From UBA5066 sp046331465 (lineage in GTDB: Bacteria; Acidobacteriota; Thermoanaerobaculia; UBA5066): a DNA stretch of 64,000 bases. Location: positions 930,001 through 994,000 of the forward strand of contig JAXLQV010000003.1 in assembly GCA_046331465.1 (NCBI GenBank), in the 5' to 3' direction. Below are positions 8,481 through 18,700 of this stretch, piece by piece. The first letter of the stretch is position 1. Every line of letters starts with the position of its first letter. The notes beneath the pieces were generated by a model. That model was not told where the DNA came from, made no database searches, and saw only the letters and a list, made by a program, of their open reading frames with translations. The translations under genes and the position numbers were made by a program.

Positions 8481-10579
8481 GCCGCCTCCCCGACGGGCGT
8501 CGCCCGCTTCAGGAACCACCTGTCGAACCAGTCGAGGAACTTTGCCCCATCGCTGCCGATTGCCCCGGCGATCTGCTGCCGCAGGCCCCCGAGCGGCTCC
8601 TCGACCTGCGCTTCCAGCTCCTTCAGCGCCGGCCCGTGCCTCTCGAGGAACGTGCTCCCGAGGACGGCCCCGGCCTCTTTCCTCACCGTCGCGACGAGCT
8701 GCTTCGCGCAGAGGTACGAGACGTAGACATTGACGAGCGCGTCCTGGTCGAGACCCTTCTCGATCTCCTCCTCCTTCTCCTTCTTCAGGAACGTCGCGAG
8801 CGAGTTGAACGTCGTCCCGAAGAGGAGGTAGGCCGCCCCGTCGTCGTTCTTCCCGTTCAGCTGCTCGACGAGGCGCTTCTCGAGCGAGGTGAAGCCGTGG
8901 AAGATCCCCGCGAAGCGGTCGAACAGGCTCTCGACCGGGACCAGCTCCTCTTCCGGCCGCCATGGGTCCGTCTCGGCCGCGTCCGTCGGTATCGCTTCCC
9001 CGCCGTCGAACATCTCGATGCGCCGGTCGTCCGAGGGGGCCGCCCAGTCCTTCAGGATGTCGGCCGCCGTCCGCTCGGGGGCGAGCGAAGGCTTCCGGAA
9101 CATCCCGATTTCCTGCACGAGCAGGAGCCCCGGCTTCTCGTCCTTCGTCTCCCCCGTCACCTCGAAGATCGACGTCGACTTCAGCCTCTCGGCGAGCGCT
9201 CTCGAGTCTTCCGGCGAGAGCACCTGCCAGGAGCGGCCCGGGAGCCCCGCCACCCGGAAGACCTCGACCCCGTTCGACGAGACGACGAGCGCGGGCGAGG
9301 CTTTCGGGCCGTCCCAGAAGACCTTCGTCTCCCCTGCCGACCAGTCGTGCTGCACCTGCAGGCGCGTTCCGCCCGAGGCGGCTGGCTCGTCGGGGTCCGT
9401 CCCGATCTCGAACTCCTTCGGCTTCCTCTCGTCAATGTCGAGCCAGAACTCCAGGGGCCCTGGCGGGATGTCGTCGAGCTCCACCAGGAAGCCCGTCTCC
9501 CGATTCGCCGTCCCGCTGAAGGCAGCCCGGGTCAGGTTCGCCGACCCGACGAACCAGACCTCCCTCTTCGGCCTCAGCGAGAAGAACCGCACGACCTTCG
9601 CGTGGACCGTCCGGAGAGCGACGTCCTCGGCCTTCCCCATCTTTAGGAGGTCCGTCGGCAGCCGGCCCCACGCCGCGCCGCGGTCGACGACGTCCTCCCA
9701 GATGCGCGGATCCACGCCACCCTTCCCGTCGCCGGACTGCGGAAGGAAGACGGCCGTCGTCGCGGGATCGAACGCCTTCATCAGCTGCGCGAGCGGCTCG
9801 CACTCCTCCGCCTCGTCGAAGTAGGGCGAGACGATCTCCATGCGCATCCCCTGCAGCTCGCGCTTCGTCGTCCGCTTCAGGAACTGCACGACCGACTCCG
9901 TCGTCCCGTCGTCCGACCGCCCCCAATAGAAGCGCGTCGGGAGCGCTTCCTCGCGCCTCCGCCGCGCCGGGGCCGCGAACCGACCCGACCGGGCGTCGAG
10001 GAACGTCCGGATCTCCTCCAGCGCCTTCTGCGGCGCCTGGGTGGCCGGCTGCTCCCGGAGCCACTTCAGGAACGGGCGGAGGTCGTCCGCCAGGAACGTC
10101 TCGGCCCCTTCCTCGATCTCCTCGATGTGCGCCGCCTCGAGGTTCCGCCACCAGCCGGCCTGCGTGAGGTTCGCGGAGAGGCACGCCGCGAGGAGCTTCC
10201 GGGGGCGATTCCCGTCCGCGTCCGGCTCGTCGGCCTCGACGAGGGCGAAAACGTTCTTCGGGTGGAAGATCCCCCGCTCGAGCCGCACCGGGAAGCGCCC
10301 CACGTCGAGGCGCGCCGGCTCCTCGCCCCCCTTCAGGCCGTTCGCGTCGTAGTAGACCGCCACCGACCCGGGCCGGCCCTGCAGCACCGCCTCGAGCTGC
10401 GCGAGCTTCACCTTCGGGTCGTTGCTGAACGGCCGGTCGAAGAAGGCGGGCAGGACTTCCTGCTCGAAGAATCCCGGGTCGAACCTGTAGGTGAGAAAGA
10501 CGGCCGCCACGAGCCGCTGCCGCGACATGGCTTCGTGGAACGCCTCGGTCAGGGCAACTCTCTTCGGACTCCCGGCCAC
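8477..10579 (-). CDS. Phospholipase D-like nuclease with two HKD motifs
   Basis: 700 aa. The GTG at 10577-10579 is preceded by GGGGAGGAA at ideal spacing, two bases after the stop of the upstream gene; an ATG 17 codons in is the alternative. Two PLD active-site modules are visible: H106-P-K108 with SANLT at 135-139, and H326-A-K328 (TVHAKVVRFF) with GSANLT at 345-350. PLD-fold proteins in defence loci (DrmC, DpdK, Mokosh) act as nucleases or DNA-binding modules. At 700 aa it is much longer than DrmC (~250 aa) and carries a C-terminal half (350-700) of unknown fold. It is coupled to the SNF2 helicase. Confidence 0.87.
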   Translation of the reverse strand: MAGSPKRVALTEAFHEAMSRQRLVAAVFLTYRFDPGFFEQEVLPAFFDRPFSNDPKVKLAQLEAVLQGRPGSVAVYYDANGLKGGEEPARLDVGRFPVRLERGIFHPKNVFALVEADEPDADGNRPRKLLAACLSANLTQAGWWRNLEAAHIEEIEEGAETFLADDLRPFLKWLREQPATQAPQKALEEIRTFLDARSGRFAAPARRRREEALPTRFYWGRSDDGTTESVVQFLKRTTKRELQGMRMEIVSPYFDEAEECEPLAQLMKAFDPATTAVFLPQSGDGKGGVDPRIWEDVVDRGAAWGRLPTDLLKMGKAEDVALRTVHAKVVRFFSLRPKREVWFVGSANLTRAAFSGTANRETGFLVELDDIPPGPLEFWLDIDERKPKEFEIGTDPDEPAASGGTRLQVQHDWSAGETKVFWDGPKASPALVVSSNGVEVFRVAGLPGRSWQVLSPEDSRALAERLKSTSIFEVTGETKDEKPGLLLVQEIGMFRKPSLAPERTAADILKDWAAPSDDRRIEMFDGGEAIPTDAAETDPWRPEEELVPVESLFDRFAGIFHGFTSLEKRLVEQLNGKNDDGAAYLLFGTTFNSLATFLKKEKEEEIEKGLDQDALVNVYVSYLCAKQLVATVRKEAGAVLGSTFLERHGPALKELEAQVEEPLGGLRQQIAGAIGSDGAKFLDWFDRWFLKRATPVGEAA

Positions 10580-10581
10580 GG

Positions 10582-11910
10582 CTATTCCTCCCCCAGCTCG
10601 AGCGCGATCGCCCGCAGCGCGCCGAGGAAGTAGGGCGACACCCAGTACGAGGCGAGCTGTTCCGCCGAGGGGAGGCGCCCGCGCTCGTCGGCGAAGTGGA
10701 CGTCGAGCTTCCCGTTCGTCACCTGCACCCAAGGGGACGCCTTGTCCCGCTTCCACATCACGTCGCGGTTCAGCTCCACGAGCGTCTCCACGAGGCCCCC
10801 GAAGTCCCCCGCGCCCATCCGCCGTCCCGCCTCCAGCCAGAGGTCGGCCGTCTTCGGGTCGCGGACAGCCCGGAGAACGTCGTCCTTCAGCGCCCCGAAG
10901 CCGGCCGCGTCGGCCCGCTTCTTCAGCGCCGGCCCCCACTGGTCGCGGATCTCGCCCACAACCGTCGCGAGGTCGGCCCCGTCGCGCGAGAGGACGTACT
11001 GGTACGCCGCCGTCGCCGGGGCGATGACGCTCTCGGCCGAGAGGATCTGCTCCAACCGGGTCCCGAGCGCTGCGTGCCGCTTCCTGCCGGCCTCCTTCGC
11101 GAGGGCGCGAACGTCGTCGGCGTCGAGGCTGACCCGCAGATCCCCGCCCTTCGCCACGAGGAGGTGCGCCAGCTGCTTCTGAAGGCCGTTCGTCCGCTTC
11201 GTGTCCCCGGGGCCGCCCCAGGCGAGCGTCTCCCGGAAGACCGTCATCTCCAGCTGCGCCCGCTTCCTCTTGATGCCGAGCGCCTTCGCGATCGCCCCGA
11301 GGAGCTTCTCGTCGCCGTTCGAAGGCCTGATCGTTGCCGACCGCTTCCCGAGCAACTCGACGATCTGCCCCACCGTCTCCCGGCCCAGCAGGTCCCGGTA
11401 GACCTTCTCGGCCAGGTCGCGCGCCGCCGGGGTGAGCCGGGGCTCCTTCTCGTCCAGGAGGCCCGAGCTCCGCGCCGCCTGCGTGTAGAGGCCCCAGAGG
11501 CCGTAGATCTTCTGGTTCGCGAGAATCTGGTACGCCGGCTGGGCCGAGATCGTGACTTTCGGCCCGTCCTCGAGAAAGCGGCGCGTCCGCGTCGTCCCGC
11601 GGAAGCCCGTGTCGCCCGCCTGGAACCGCGCGTACGAGGCGAGCTGCTCCCACCGGATGAAGACCGGCAGCGCCTCCTCCCGCGACCCCGCCTCGTCGAG
11701 TTTCTCGATGAACCAGTGCCCGAGAAGCAGGACGACGAAGTCCCGGACGGACGTCGTGTTCGTCGTCAGCCCGCCGACAACGTGCCGGCCGAGCAGTGTC
11801 CAGATCGCCTGCGCACCAAGGGGGTCACGGGAACCCCTGATCGCGGCACGGGAGTCGATGTCTGTGAGAAAGGGCATCAGCATCCTTGCTTGGGCAGTCT
11901 GGTCGTCCAC
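10582..11910 (-). CDS. Unknown 442-aa protein, first gene of the PLD-SNF2 operon
   Basis: 442 aa from a GTG; an ATG ten codons in (11883) is an equally plausible start. No P-loop, nuclease or membrane signature. It is predominantly helical, with a central stretch reading SAQPAYQILANQKIYGLWGLY and a basic segment KRKRAQLEM, and a C-terminal ASYWVSPYFLGALRAIALELG. It ends two bases before the PLD start, so stoichiometric co-expression with the PLD and SNF2 proteins is expected. A structural or DNA-recognition subunit is a guess. I do not recognise the family. Confidence 0.72.
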   Translation of the reverse strand: MDDQTAQARMLMPFLTDIDSRAAIRGSRDPLGAQAIWTLLGRHVVGGLTTNTTSVRDFVVLLLGHWFIEKLDEAGSREEALPVFIRWEQLASYARFQAGDTGFRGTTRTRRFLEDGPKVTISAQPAYQILANQKIYGLWGLYTQAARSSGLLDEKEPRLTPAARDLAEKVYRDLLGRETVGQIVELLGKRSATIRPSNGDEKLLGAIAKALGIKRKRAQLEMTVFRETLAWGGPGDTKRTNGLQKQLAHLLVAKGGDLRVSLDADDVRALAKEAGRKRHAALGTRLEQILSAESVIAPATAAYQYVLSRDGADLATVVGEIRDQWGPALKKRADAAGFGALKDDVLRAVRDPKTADLWLEAGRRMGAGDFGGLVETLVELNRDVMWKRDKASPWVQVTNGKLDVHFADERGRLPSAEQLASYWVSPYFLGALRAIALELGEE

Positions 11911-11926
11911 ACTCGCCCGAAACCGT

Positions 11927-12535
11927 TCACTCCACGTCTACGCGTTTGGAGGCCAGAGACTCGCATTCTGGAAACGGCCCGAGGCGCCAGGGTCCGTTTG
12001 CGATCGCAGCCGGTGCTCTTCGTGGCACAGTCTTCAACTTCCGAAGAGCCTCATCGGCAAGTCTGCTCGAAGGCTGAAGCCTCACGAACTCGTCGATACA
12101 GTACGCTTCCTCCTCGGCCGTCTCCGCGTATCGCGCGAACACGAACCACATCGTCGAGTGGTCCCTGCTCTCCCGGACCACATTCGCGGCAAGGGCTCTG
12201 ATCCACCTCCTCCACCTTTCCCGCTCCTCCCTCTCCCGTCCGAAAGCCCCATCCGTGCGGCGGGTGGCCATCCGCTCGACCATTCGGGCATAACGATCGT
12301 GGTCGATCTTCGTCCTCGGCTCTCCTTTGTAGAAATCGTCGCCCTTTGTGTACAGCAGATTCCGCGCATCCAGCGTCTCGTAAACGTCTGGAGGAATCTC
12401 GTCGCCGTCACCAACGCCGGCCTCTGCGAGGACCTGCAGGCCGCCCTCGCTCACCTGATAGGTGAAGTGGACGTCGTGTTGCATGCCACGGACGTACGCA
12501 TGCCCGTCCCGTGCGGAAATGTGAAAGAGCGCCAT
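11927..12535 (-). CDS. Hypothetical protein
   Basis: 202 aa, ATG start. It begins MALFHISARDGHAYVRGMQHDV and contains a charged helical middle (REREERERWRRWIRAL). No catalytic motif is recognisable. It sits 16 bases upstream of the 442-aa gene and 25 bases after the UvrD gene, so it is likely part of the same transcript and perhaps an accessory subunit. Base composition is visibly less GC-rich here than in the housekeeping genes to the right, consistent with acquisition. Confidence 0.6.
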   Translation of the reverse strand: MALFHISARDGHAYVRGMQHDVHFTYQVSEGGLQVLAEAGVGDGDEIPPDVYETLDARNLLYTKGDDFYKGEPRTKIDHDRYARMVERMATRRTDGAFGREREERERWRRWIRALAANVVRESRDHSTMWFVFARYAETAEEEAYCIDEFVRLQPSSRLADEALRKLKTVPRRAPAAIANGPWRLGPFPECESLASKRVDVE

Positions 12536-12560
12536 TCACGCCTCCCCTTCATCGCCCCGA

Positions 12561-15035
12561 TCAAGCTCTGCGCGCCTGCTCTCGCAGGCGCTTCGCCCGC
12601 TCCGGGTCCGCCTTAACACCGAAGAGGCCATGGTCGAGAACGTCTGCCAGCTCCAGTGTGGCTGCCTTGTGCCCGGCTTCAGCTGCCTTCCTCAGGGTCT
12701 CAAGGCCCTTCGCTTCCTTCCCCGACCTCTTCCAAATCTTCCAGGCGAAGTACTCCGCGGCCCCGGGCTCGGACTGAGGGGGCGGCGTGCCCCCCGGCCG
12801 GACTTGCTTGCGTGGGATCGGCGTCGGTAGCTGCGCCGGGCGAGCCACACGCCTCGCATCCTCGAAGAGCCGGGCCAACTCCGACGCAAGACCAGTGTGT
12901 CCGAGACGCGGCAGGTACGAATTGATCAGATTCCGTTCCAGCGCAGGGAGGTCACCTGCACTCCGTATCGAGTCACGCAAGGCCTTCGTCCCCGCGAGAG
13001 AGGAAAGATCCCCTGTAACGGCATCGAGGACCGCCCTTGTCTCTGGCAGAGCGAGTTCGCGTACGAACCGGGACGGTGCGGGAGCTCTGGATCGACCCTG
13101 CTGGCCTTTCCTCGGCGCGATTGCCGTCCCTATGAAGGCAGCCTTCCTCGCCCGTGTGACAGCAACGTAGAAGAGACGCCGCTCCGTCTCGAGAACCGGG
13201 GACGTCTGCGGGTCGGGGACCACCTCCTCCGTGTCAAACGTCTCTACGACGTTCTCCCGAAGAAGAGGAGTCAGGCCCTCGACACATTCCGGCAGAAACA
13301 CGTAGTCAAACTCGAGGCCCTTCGTTCGCATGATCGACGTGAGCCGCACCTGCTTCTTCGTGTCCGGCTCTCCCTGCGTCGGGTCGAGCGTTGCGACGAA
13401 CGCGCGTAGTTCTCTCGCCGGAATGCCCAGGCCGGTGGCGAAGCGAATGAACTCGTCCACCGTGTGGATTCGCTCCTCCGAGTTGATGCCCTCGCCATGG
13501 AAATCCCGGAAATGGTCTCGGTACTGCGTCCCGGCCGCGATCAGTTCGACGACATCGCCGGCGTCACTCCCTAGTTGCGTCGAGATGGCCTCGATCACGC
13601 GGACCAGGTCGGCGAGCGCTTCGCGCTGTGCGGGGAATAGACCGAGCGCTCTAGACTCGGCGAGATCGAGCAGCACCTTCCCCGTCGCCACCCGCCCCCG
13701 ACCCAGGCGCTTGAGTTCGGCCGCGACGCGGTCGCGTCCAATCTGCCGATTCGGCTTGTTCAGGACGGCGAGGAATGCGTCTTGCGTCTCATCAGACCAG
13801 TTTTCCGACCATGCTTCTCCGAGAGCAAGATACCGAAGCAGGCTAGCAACCTCCTCCCGCTCGAAAAAAGGCTTCGGGCCGATGATGCGATAGGGGATCT
13901 TCCGCGTCAGGAGTTCACCCTCGAAGCCACCGAGTTGTGCGAACAAGCGGCCCAGGACAATGATGTTCACGGGCGCTACGCCCTCGTTCAAGAGGGCCGC
14001 CAGTTCGTCCACCATCGCCTTCGTGCAGTCTGTCGGCTGCTCGGAGGAATTCTCCCAGACGAGGATGCTCGCGGTTTGGCGCAGGTCGTGTGGCACGAGG
14101 TCTTTCTGAACCCGTACCGCGTTTCTGGCGATGACGTTCGCTGCACACTGTGCCGTCAAAGAGCCCAGCCGAAAGGACCGGGACAGGGTGTAGTCAACGT
14201 ACGCCTTTCGCCGAAGGACGCGACCGAACTCGCGCATGTACTCCGGTCGAGCCCCTCGCCATTCGTAGATCGTCTGGTCGTCGTCGCCCACAACCATGAC
14301 GTCCGCTCGCGACCCGGCGAGGAGTTCCATCAACCGCTGCTGGCCGTGATTGACGTCCTGGTACTCGTCGACGATCAGGAACCGAGGAGCACCCACGAGG
14401 TCTTCCACCGCTGAAGGTGAGGCTTCGAGTGCGCGTACGGCATCGGGCACGAAGTCGTCGTAGGTCACGGCGGATTCCTTTCGACGAACCCGCTCAAAGG
14501 CCGCGTATACACGCGCGAGGGCAGGCAAGGACCGATGCCCGGCCCTCTCGGGCGGGATGAGCGCGCCTTTCCACTGACTGATTGCCTCAACGGCCGTTTC
14601 GGCTTCTATCTTGTTTTTCGGAATCTCGCCTTTCTTCTCGAGGTCCCGGATGACCTTGACGATGTGGTACGTCGCGGCCTCGAAGCCATCGTCGGTCCAG
14701 ACTTTCGTATTTCTCGCGCTCAGTCCGCTCGCCTGGAGGCGCCTGGTGATTCCGAATGCGAACGAATGGAATGTGTGGACTCGCGGTCCGAACTCCCCAC
14801 CGCCCTCGTCCTCGAGCTTCTCTTGGAACTGTTCCCGAGCCAGCCGGTTGAACATGAGGACGAGGACTTCGGCCGGCGCCACGCGAAAGGCGTCACGAAG
14901 ATACAAGAGCCGGTGGACCATCGTCGTTGTCTTGCCGGAGCCGGCCACCGCCAGGACGCGGGCGTGCTTACCCGGAGTGTGTCGAACAACCGCGACCTGC
15001 TCGTCAGTTAGTGTTCGGCTTCCCATCGTTTCCAC
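12561..15035 (-). CDS. UvrD/Rep-family helicase with C-terminal Sel1-like repeats
   Basis: 824 aa from a GTG (METMGSRTLTDEQ). Motif I AGSGKT is at 31-36, motif II IVDEYQDVN and motif III DDDQTIYEWRG follow, and motif VI is FYVAVTRARKAAF. This is a complete SF1A 3'-5' helicase core. The last ~65 residues (from AAEYFAWKIWKRSG, through GLETLRKAAEAGHKAATLELA, to the end) match the Sel1/TPR-like pattern and are not part of standard UvrD. That suggests a fused protein-interaction module. It lies between the 221-aa methyltransferase partner and the 202-aa unknown, inside the defence operon. Confidence 0.88.
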   Translation of the reverse strand: METMGSRTLTDEQVAVVRHTPGKHARVLAVAGSGKTTTMVHRLLYLRDAFRVAPAEVLVLMFNRLAREQFQEKLEDEGGGEFGPRVHTFHSFAFGITRRLQASGLSARNTKVWTDDGFEAATYHIVKVIRDLEKKGEIPKNKIEAETAVEAISQWKGALIPPERAGHRSLPALARVYAAFERVRRKESAVTYDDFVPDAVRALEASPSAVEDLVGAPRFLIVDEYQDVNHGQQRLMELLAGSRADVMVVGDDDQTIYEWRGARPEYMREFGRVLRRKAYVDYTLSRSFRLGSLTAQCAANVIARNAVRVQKDLVPHDLRQTASILVWENSSEQPTDCTKAMVDELAALLNEGVAPVNIIVLGRLFAQLGGFEGELLTRKIPYRIIGPKPFFEREEVASLLRYLALGEAWSENWSDETQDAFLAVLNKPNRQIGRDRVAAELKRLGRGRVATGKVLLDLAESRALGLFPAQREALADLVRVIEAISTQLGSDAGDVVELIAAGTQYRDHFRDFHGEGINSEERIHTVDEFIRFATGLGIPARELRAFVATLDPTQGEPDTKKQVRLTSIMRTKGLEFDYVFLPECVEGLTPLLRENVVETFDTEEVVPDPQTSPVLETERRLFYVAVTRARKAAFIGTAIAPRKGQQGRSRAPAPSRFVRELALPETRAVLDAVTGDLSSLAGTKALRDSIRSAGDLPALERNLINSYLPRLGHTGLASELARLFEDARRVARPAQLPTPIPRKQVRPGGTPPPQSEPGAAEYFAWKIWKRSGKEAKGLETLRKAAEAGHKAATLELADVLDHGLFGVKADPERAKRLREQARRA

Positions 15036-15108
15036 CTTGCGTTCATCAAGCTGATCTCAGCCGTTCGCCGCGCCGCCTCCGCCGAGGCGAAGAACCGCCG
15101 GGCGGCCC

Positions 15109-15774
15109 TCACTCTGACCCCGAGCATTCCCCGGATCGGTCCCATCTCCGATAGTCTGTCGACTCGTGGATCCGTCTCACGACGGAGACGCACTCGGTGA
15201 GTCGGGGCACGAAACGGTACTTCCACCGTGCATACAGGTCCGGGTCGGCCGGTCGGAAGGCGCGTGGCACACGATGGCCATGGGAGAGAAGGAAGAGGGT
15301 GCGGAAGGCCTTCCAGTACCGGCCGTCCTTCGGCTCGTGCTCGAGGCCCCACTTGTCGAGGCCTCGCTGGAGGATGAAGAACGTCGTCATCTGTTCCAGC
15401 GGGCTCAGGTTCCACCGGCCCGTCTCGAAGAACCGCTGTAGGGGCCCTTCTTCGTCGAAGCCCGCCATCTCCCGGTACTTGTAGCCGTCGAACCGGAGAG
15501 CGCAGGTGATCAGAATGTCGTCCTCTTCGAGAGTCAACGGTGCCGGCCTCTCTTCGAGAAGTCGCCTGGTTTCGTGCCACTCGCCGAGCTCTGCCGTCGC
15601 GCGGGCCAGAACCGCCTCATAGGCCGGAATGTCGAGACCGCTCTGATCCTTCTCCCAGACCCAAGAGGGGAGATGGTTCAGCGCAGTGTGGTTCTTCGTG
15701 AGGAACCAGACGAGTTGCTGGAGGGCGGCCGCGGTCGCTTCGTAGGTTTCGGGGGAGAGCGGAACGCCCTTCAT
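15109..15774 (-). CDS. Hypothetical protein coupled to the adenine methyltransferase
   Basis: 221 aa. The ATG overlaps the methyltransferase stop (ATGA, 15771-15774), so it is translated with it. It is rich in aromatic residues, with a repeated E/D-L-x-x-W pattern (LSPETYEATAAALQQLVWF, YWKAFRTLFLLSHGH). No domain is recognised and no signal or membrane segment is visible. A dedicated partner of the methyltransferase, for example a specificity or regulatory subunit, is the simplest reading of the context. Confidence 0.68.
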   Translation of the reverse strand: MKGVPLSPETYEATAAALQQLVWFLTKNHTALNHLPSWVWEKDQSGLDIPAYEAVLARATAELGEWHETRRLLEERPAPLTLEEDDILITCALRFDGYKYREMAGFDEEGPLQRFFETGRWNLSPLEQMTTFFILQRGLDKWGLEHEPKDGRYWKAFRTLFLLSHGHRVPRAFRPADPDLYARWKYRFVPRLTECVSVVRRIHESTDYRRWDRSGECSGSE

Positions 15775-18700
15775 GGCGCACCGTGCGCCGCGCGGGATTC
15801 ACCCGGGGGCGGGTCGAGGCGGGAGACGAAGGGCGTGCCGGTATCGATGGCGCGCTGGAGTTCGTCGTAGATCTCGAGGATCAGGCTCTTCGTCCGGTAG
15901 TCACCGTACTTCTGTTCGTCGTTCCGGCGGACGATCGGGAAGGTGTCCATGATGTAGTCGACATCAGCGCGGGGGATGCCGTAGAGGTGGAAGAAGGTGG
16001 CGTCGAGCTCGCAGCGGAGCAGCAGCCGTCGTTCCGTGTCCCAAGAGAACGGCGGTCCAGAGCAAGCCAGATCCGCTGCGAGCGGCTGAAGGTCCCAGGC
16101 GGTGTACGACAGCTCGAGGACCCTCGGGAGAACGAATTCCATCACCGCCCTGCTGTCGCGGAAGTAGCCGCCCGGCAGCTGGGAGTCGTGGAGCCGGATC
16201 ACCGGCAGCTCGTTCAGTGCATTCCCCCGGAGGTGCATTCCAGAGACCTTCTGTCGTGCCGCGAAGTCGACAGCGAACGAATTCAGGTTCGCGAGGAGGA
16301 AGGCTGCTGCCGGCCCATCAAGCTCCCCAGCGAGCCAAGGAACAGAGTCCGTCAGCGCCGCGAACGGCACAAGTGAGGCGATGGCCGTTCTCTCGTTCGT
16401 TGCAGACGTCACGTCCTTCACGCAGAGGAGCCAGGGGAAGTCACCTCCGCATCGTCGTCGAACGTCCGCTAGATTGACCCAGAAGAGAGGCTGGGCGTAC
16501 TTCTTCGGGTCTCGATGGTCTTCGTCGGAGAACGGATCAGGCTGGTTTCGTCGTACAGGGTTCGTCGGATCGAAACGAACACTCGCGGAACGGTGGTCAT
16601 ACCCGGCCACCATCTTCCCTTCGTAAAGAGGCAGCCAGACTTCACCCTGCCCGACAAACCTATTCCCGTCCAGAACAAGCCCTCGCTGTGCCAACTCGGG
16701 CCCCGTGCGATGAAGGGCCATCGCTGCGTTCATCATGAACATCAGGTTGGGCTGTACCTGAAAGTCGTCGGCGTCCATGGCGACGGTCAGGGCCCGTCCC
16801 TTGCCGCAAAGAGCCCTGAGGATCGAGAGGTCCCGCTCCGATCGGACCTGGGGAGGGGCAAGGGAGATGGGGCTAATGGATTCCGTGTCCGTCGGAGCCA
16901 GCGAGAGTGTCCGGCCCGGCTCCCGCAGGTCAGCCTTCGACGTCGCAAAGAAGAGGAAGCGCGAGTCGCTGCGAGAACCGGAGGAACCGAGGCCAGTCAG
17001 GAGCCCGAAGCGCTGTCTACTGTCTACGCCCGGGAAGAGGCCCTCGCGGTTCTCAAAGTCGTAGAAACTCTCGAGCTGCTTTCCCTGGAAGATTGCTCGG
17101 AAGAATGGCTGGGAGAAGGAATCAAAGACAAATCCCGAGGGAATCACGAGGCCAAGTCGGCCTCTCTTTCCGACGGTTTGAAAAGCCGTCTCTGCGAAGA
17201 GGCGGTAGACATTGACGCGACCGACGGCTCCCAGTGGGAATCGGCCTGAACTCGACGTGAAGGCGGCCTCTGCGTTCATGCGCCGGACGTACTCGACGTA
17301 CGCTCCCCAGAGATCCGGCTGTAATGCTCTGACCCGAGCCAGCAGACGAGATTTGTCCTTGGCGCTGGTCGCAGTGCTGATCTCAGGGAAACTCGAGGCA
17401 AAGAACTCCGTGTCCTTGACCTCCTGCATCTCCCACGGCGGATTCCCCAGCACCACGTCGAATCCGCCCGACCACCCGAGCGCCTCGCTCTCCGGCTTCT
17501 CGCCCATCCCCGGCACCCGGAACACCTCCGGGAACGCGAGGTGCCAGTGGAAGAACTGGTACTGCTCGCGGAGGCGGACGACCTCCTGGCGGACGGCCTC
17601 GGGGACGGAGGCCGGACGGGCGGCGAGGCGGCGGAAGGTCTCCTCGGTGACAGGCTGGGGGGCGTTCGGGTCGGAGGTCTTCCTCCAGACGAAGGCGGCG
17701 CACCAGGAGTCGGCGAGGAGTCGGGATCGGGTGTAGGCGTCGGAGGCGAGGAGCCTCTGCCAGCGCTCTTCCTTGGCGCGGACGGCGTCGGGGCTCGCGT
17801 CGGGGGCGGCGTCGAGGCCGGCGCGCTCGGCCGCGAGGTGGCGCACGGCCTCCCACGGCTCGGGGGCGGCCTCGGCGAGGCCCATCTGTGCCCGCTCGGA
17901 CTTGTTCCGCTTCTTCCAGGCCGAACAGGCGGCGCGGTCGTCCCCCTCGATGGGGGTGAAGGCCTCGTCGGGGATCCCCTTCGCGAGGAGGGCCGGGGTG
18001 GTGCCGAGGAGGCTGTTGCCCACCTGGACGTGATGGTCGAGGAAGGAGAGGGGCTTGCCGGGCTCGAGCGACTCGATCCAGAGGGCGACGCGGCAGAGCT
18101 CGGCGGCCATGGGGTTGAGGTCGACGCCGTAGAGGCAGTGGCCGATGACGTCGCGCAGGGCGGTGCGGGTGGCGGAGGGGTCGGGCTCGTCCTCGCCGGT
18201 GCGGACGGAGGCGAGGCGGCGGGCCAGGCGGTGGGCGGCGGCGATGAGGAAGTGGCCGCTGCCGCAGGCCGGGTCGCAGACCTTGAGGGCGAGGAGGGCC
18301 TTCTCGGGGTCGGCGGCCCTGGCGGCCTCGTCGAGTACCGGGTCGAGGGCGCTGTCGAGGAGGCACTCGATGAGGCTCGTGGGGGTGTAGTAGCTGCCGG
18401 TCGTCTTCCGCTCGCTGCCGGCGGCCGAACGGAGCTCGAAGCTCCCCCGCCCTTCCTCGTGGATGGCGGGGTGCAGCTCGAGGAGCGACTCGTAGACGCT
18501 CCCCAGCTCCTCGGCGCCGAGGTTGCGGAAGTCCACCGGGCGGAGCCAGCCGTCGCGCAGGGTGAGGGCGATCTTGCGGACGGCCTCGAGGAGAGAGGCG
18601 TTCGAAAGGGAGGCGGCGGCGAGGTCGGGCATCGCCTCTTCGGAGAAGAGGAAGCCGCCGAGGGCGGGGAGGGCGAGGTCGGGGCACCCCTCGTCGCTCC

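Noticed and set aside
8477..11653. Long 1058-codon minus-strand frame for the PLD protein
   Set aside because: The upstream part is a shadow of the 442-aa gene; the GTG at 10579 with a strong ribosome site is the real start.
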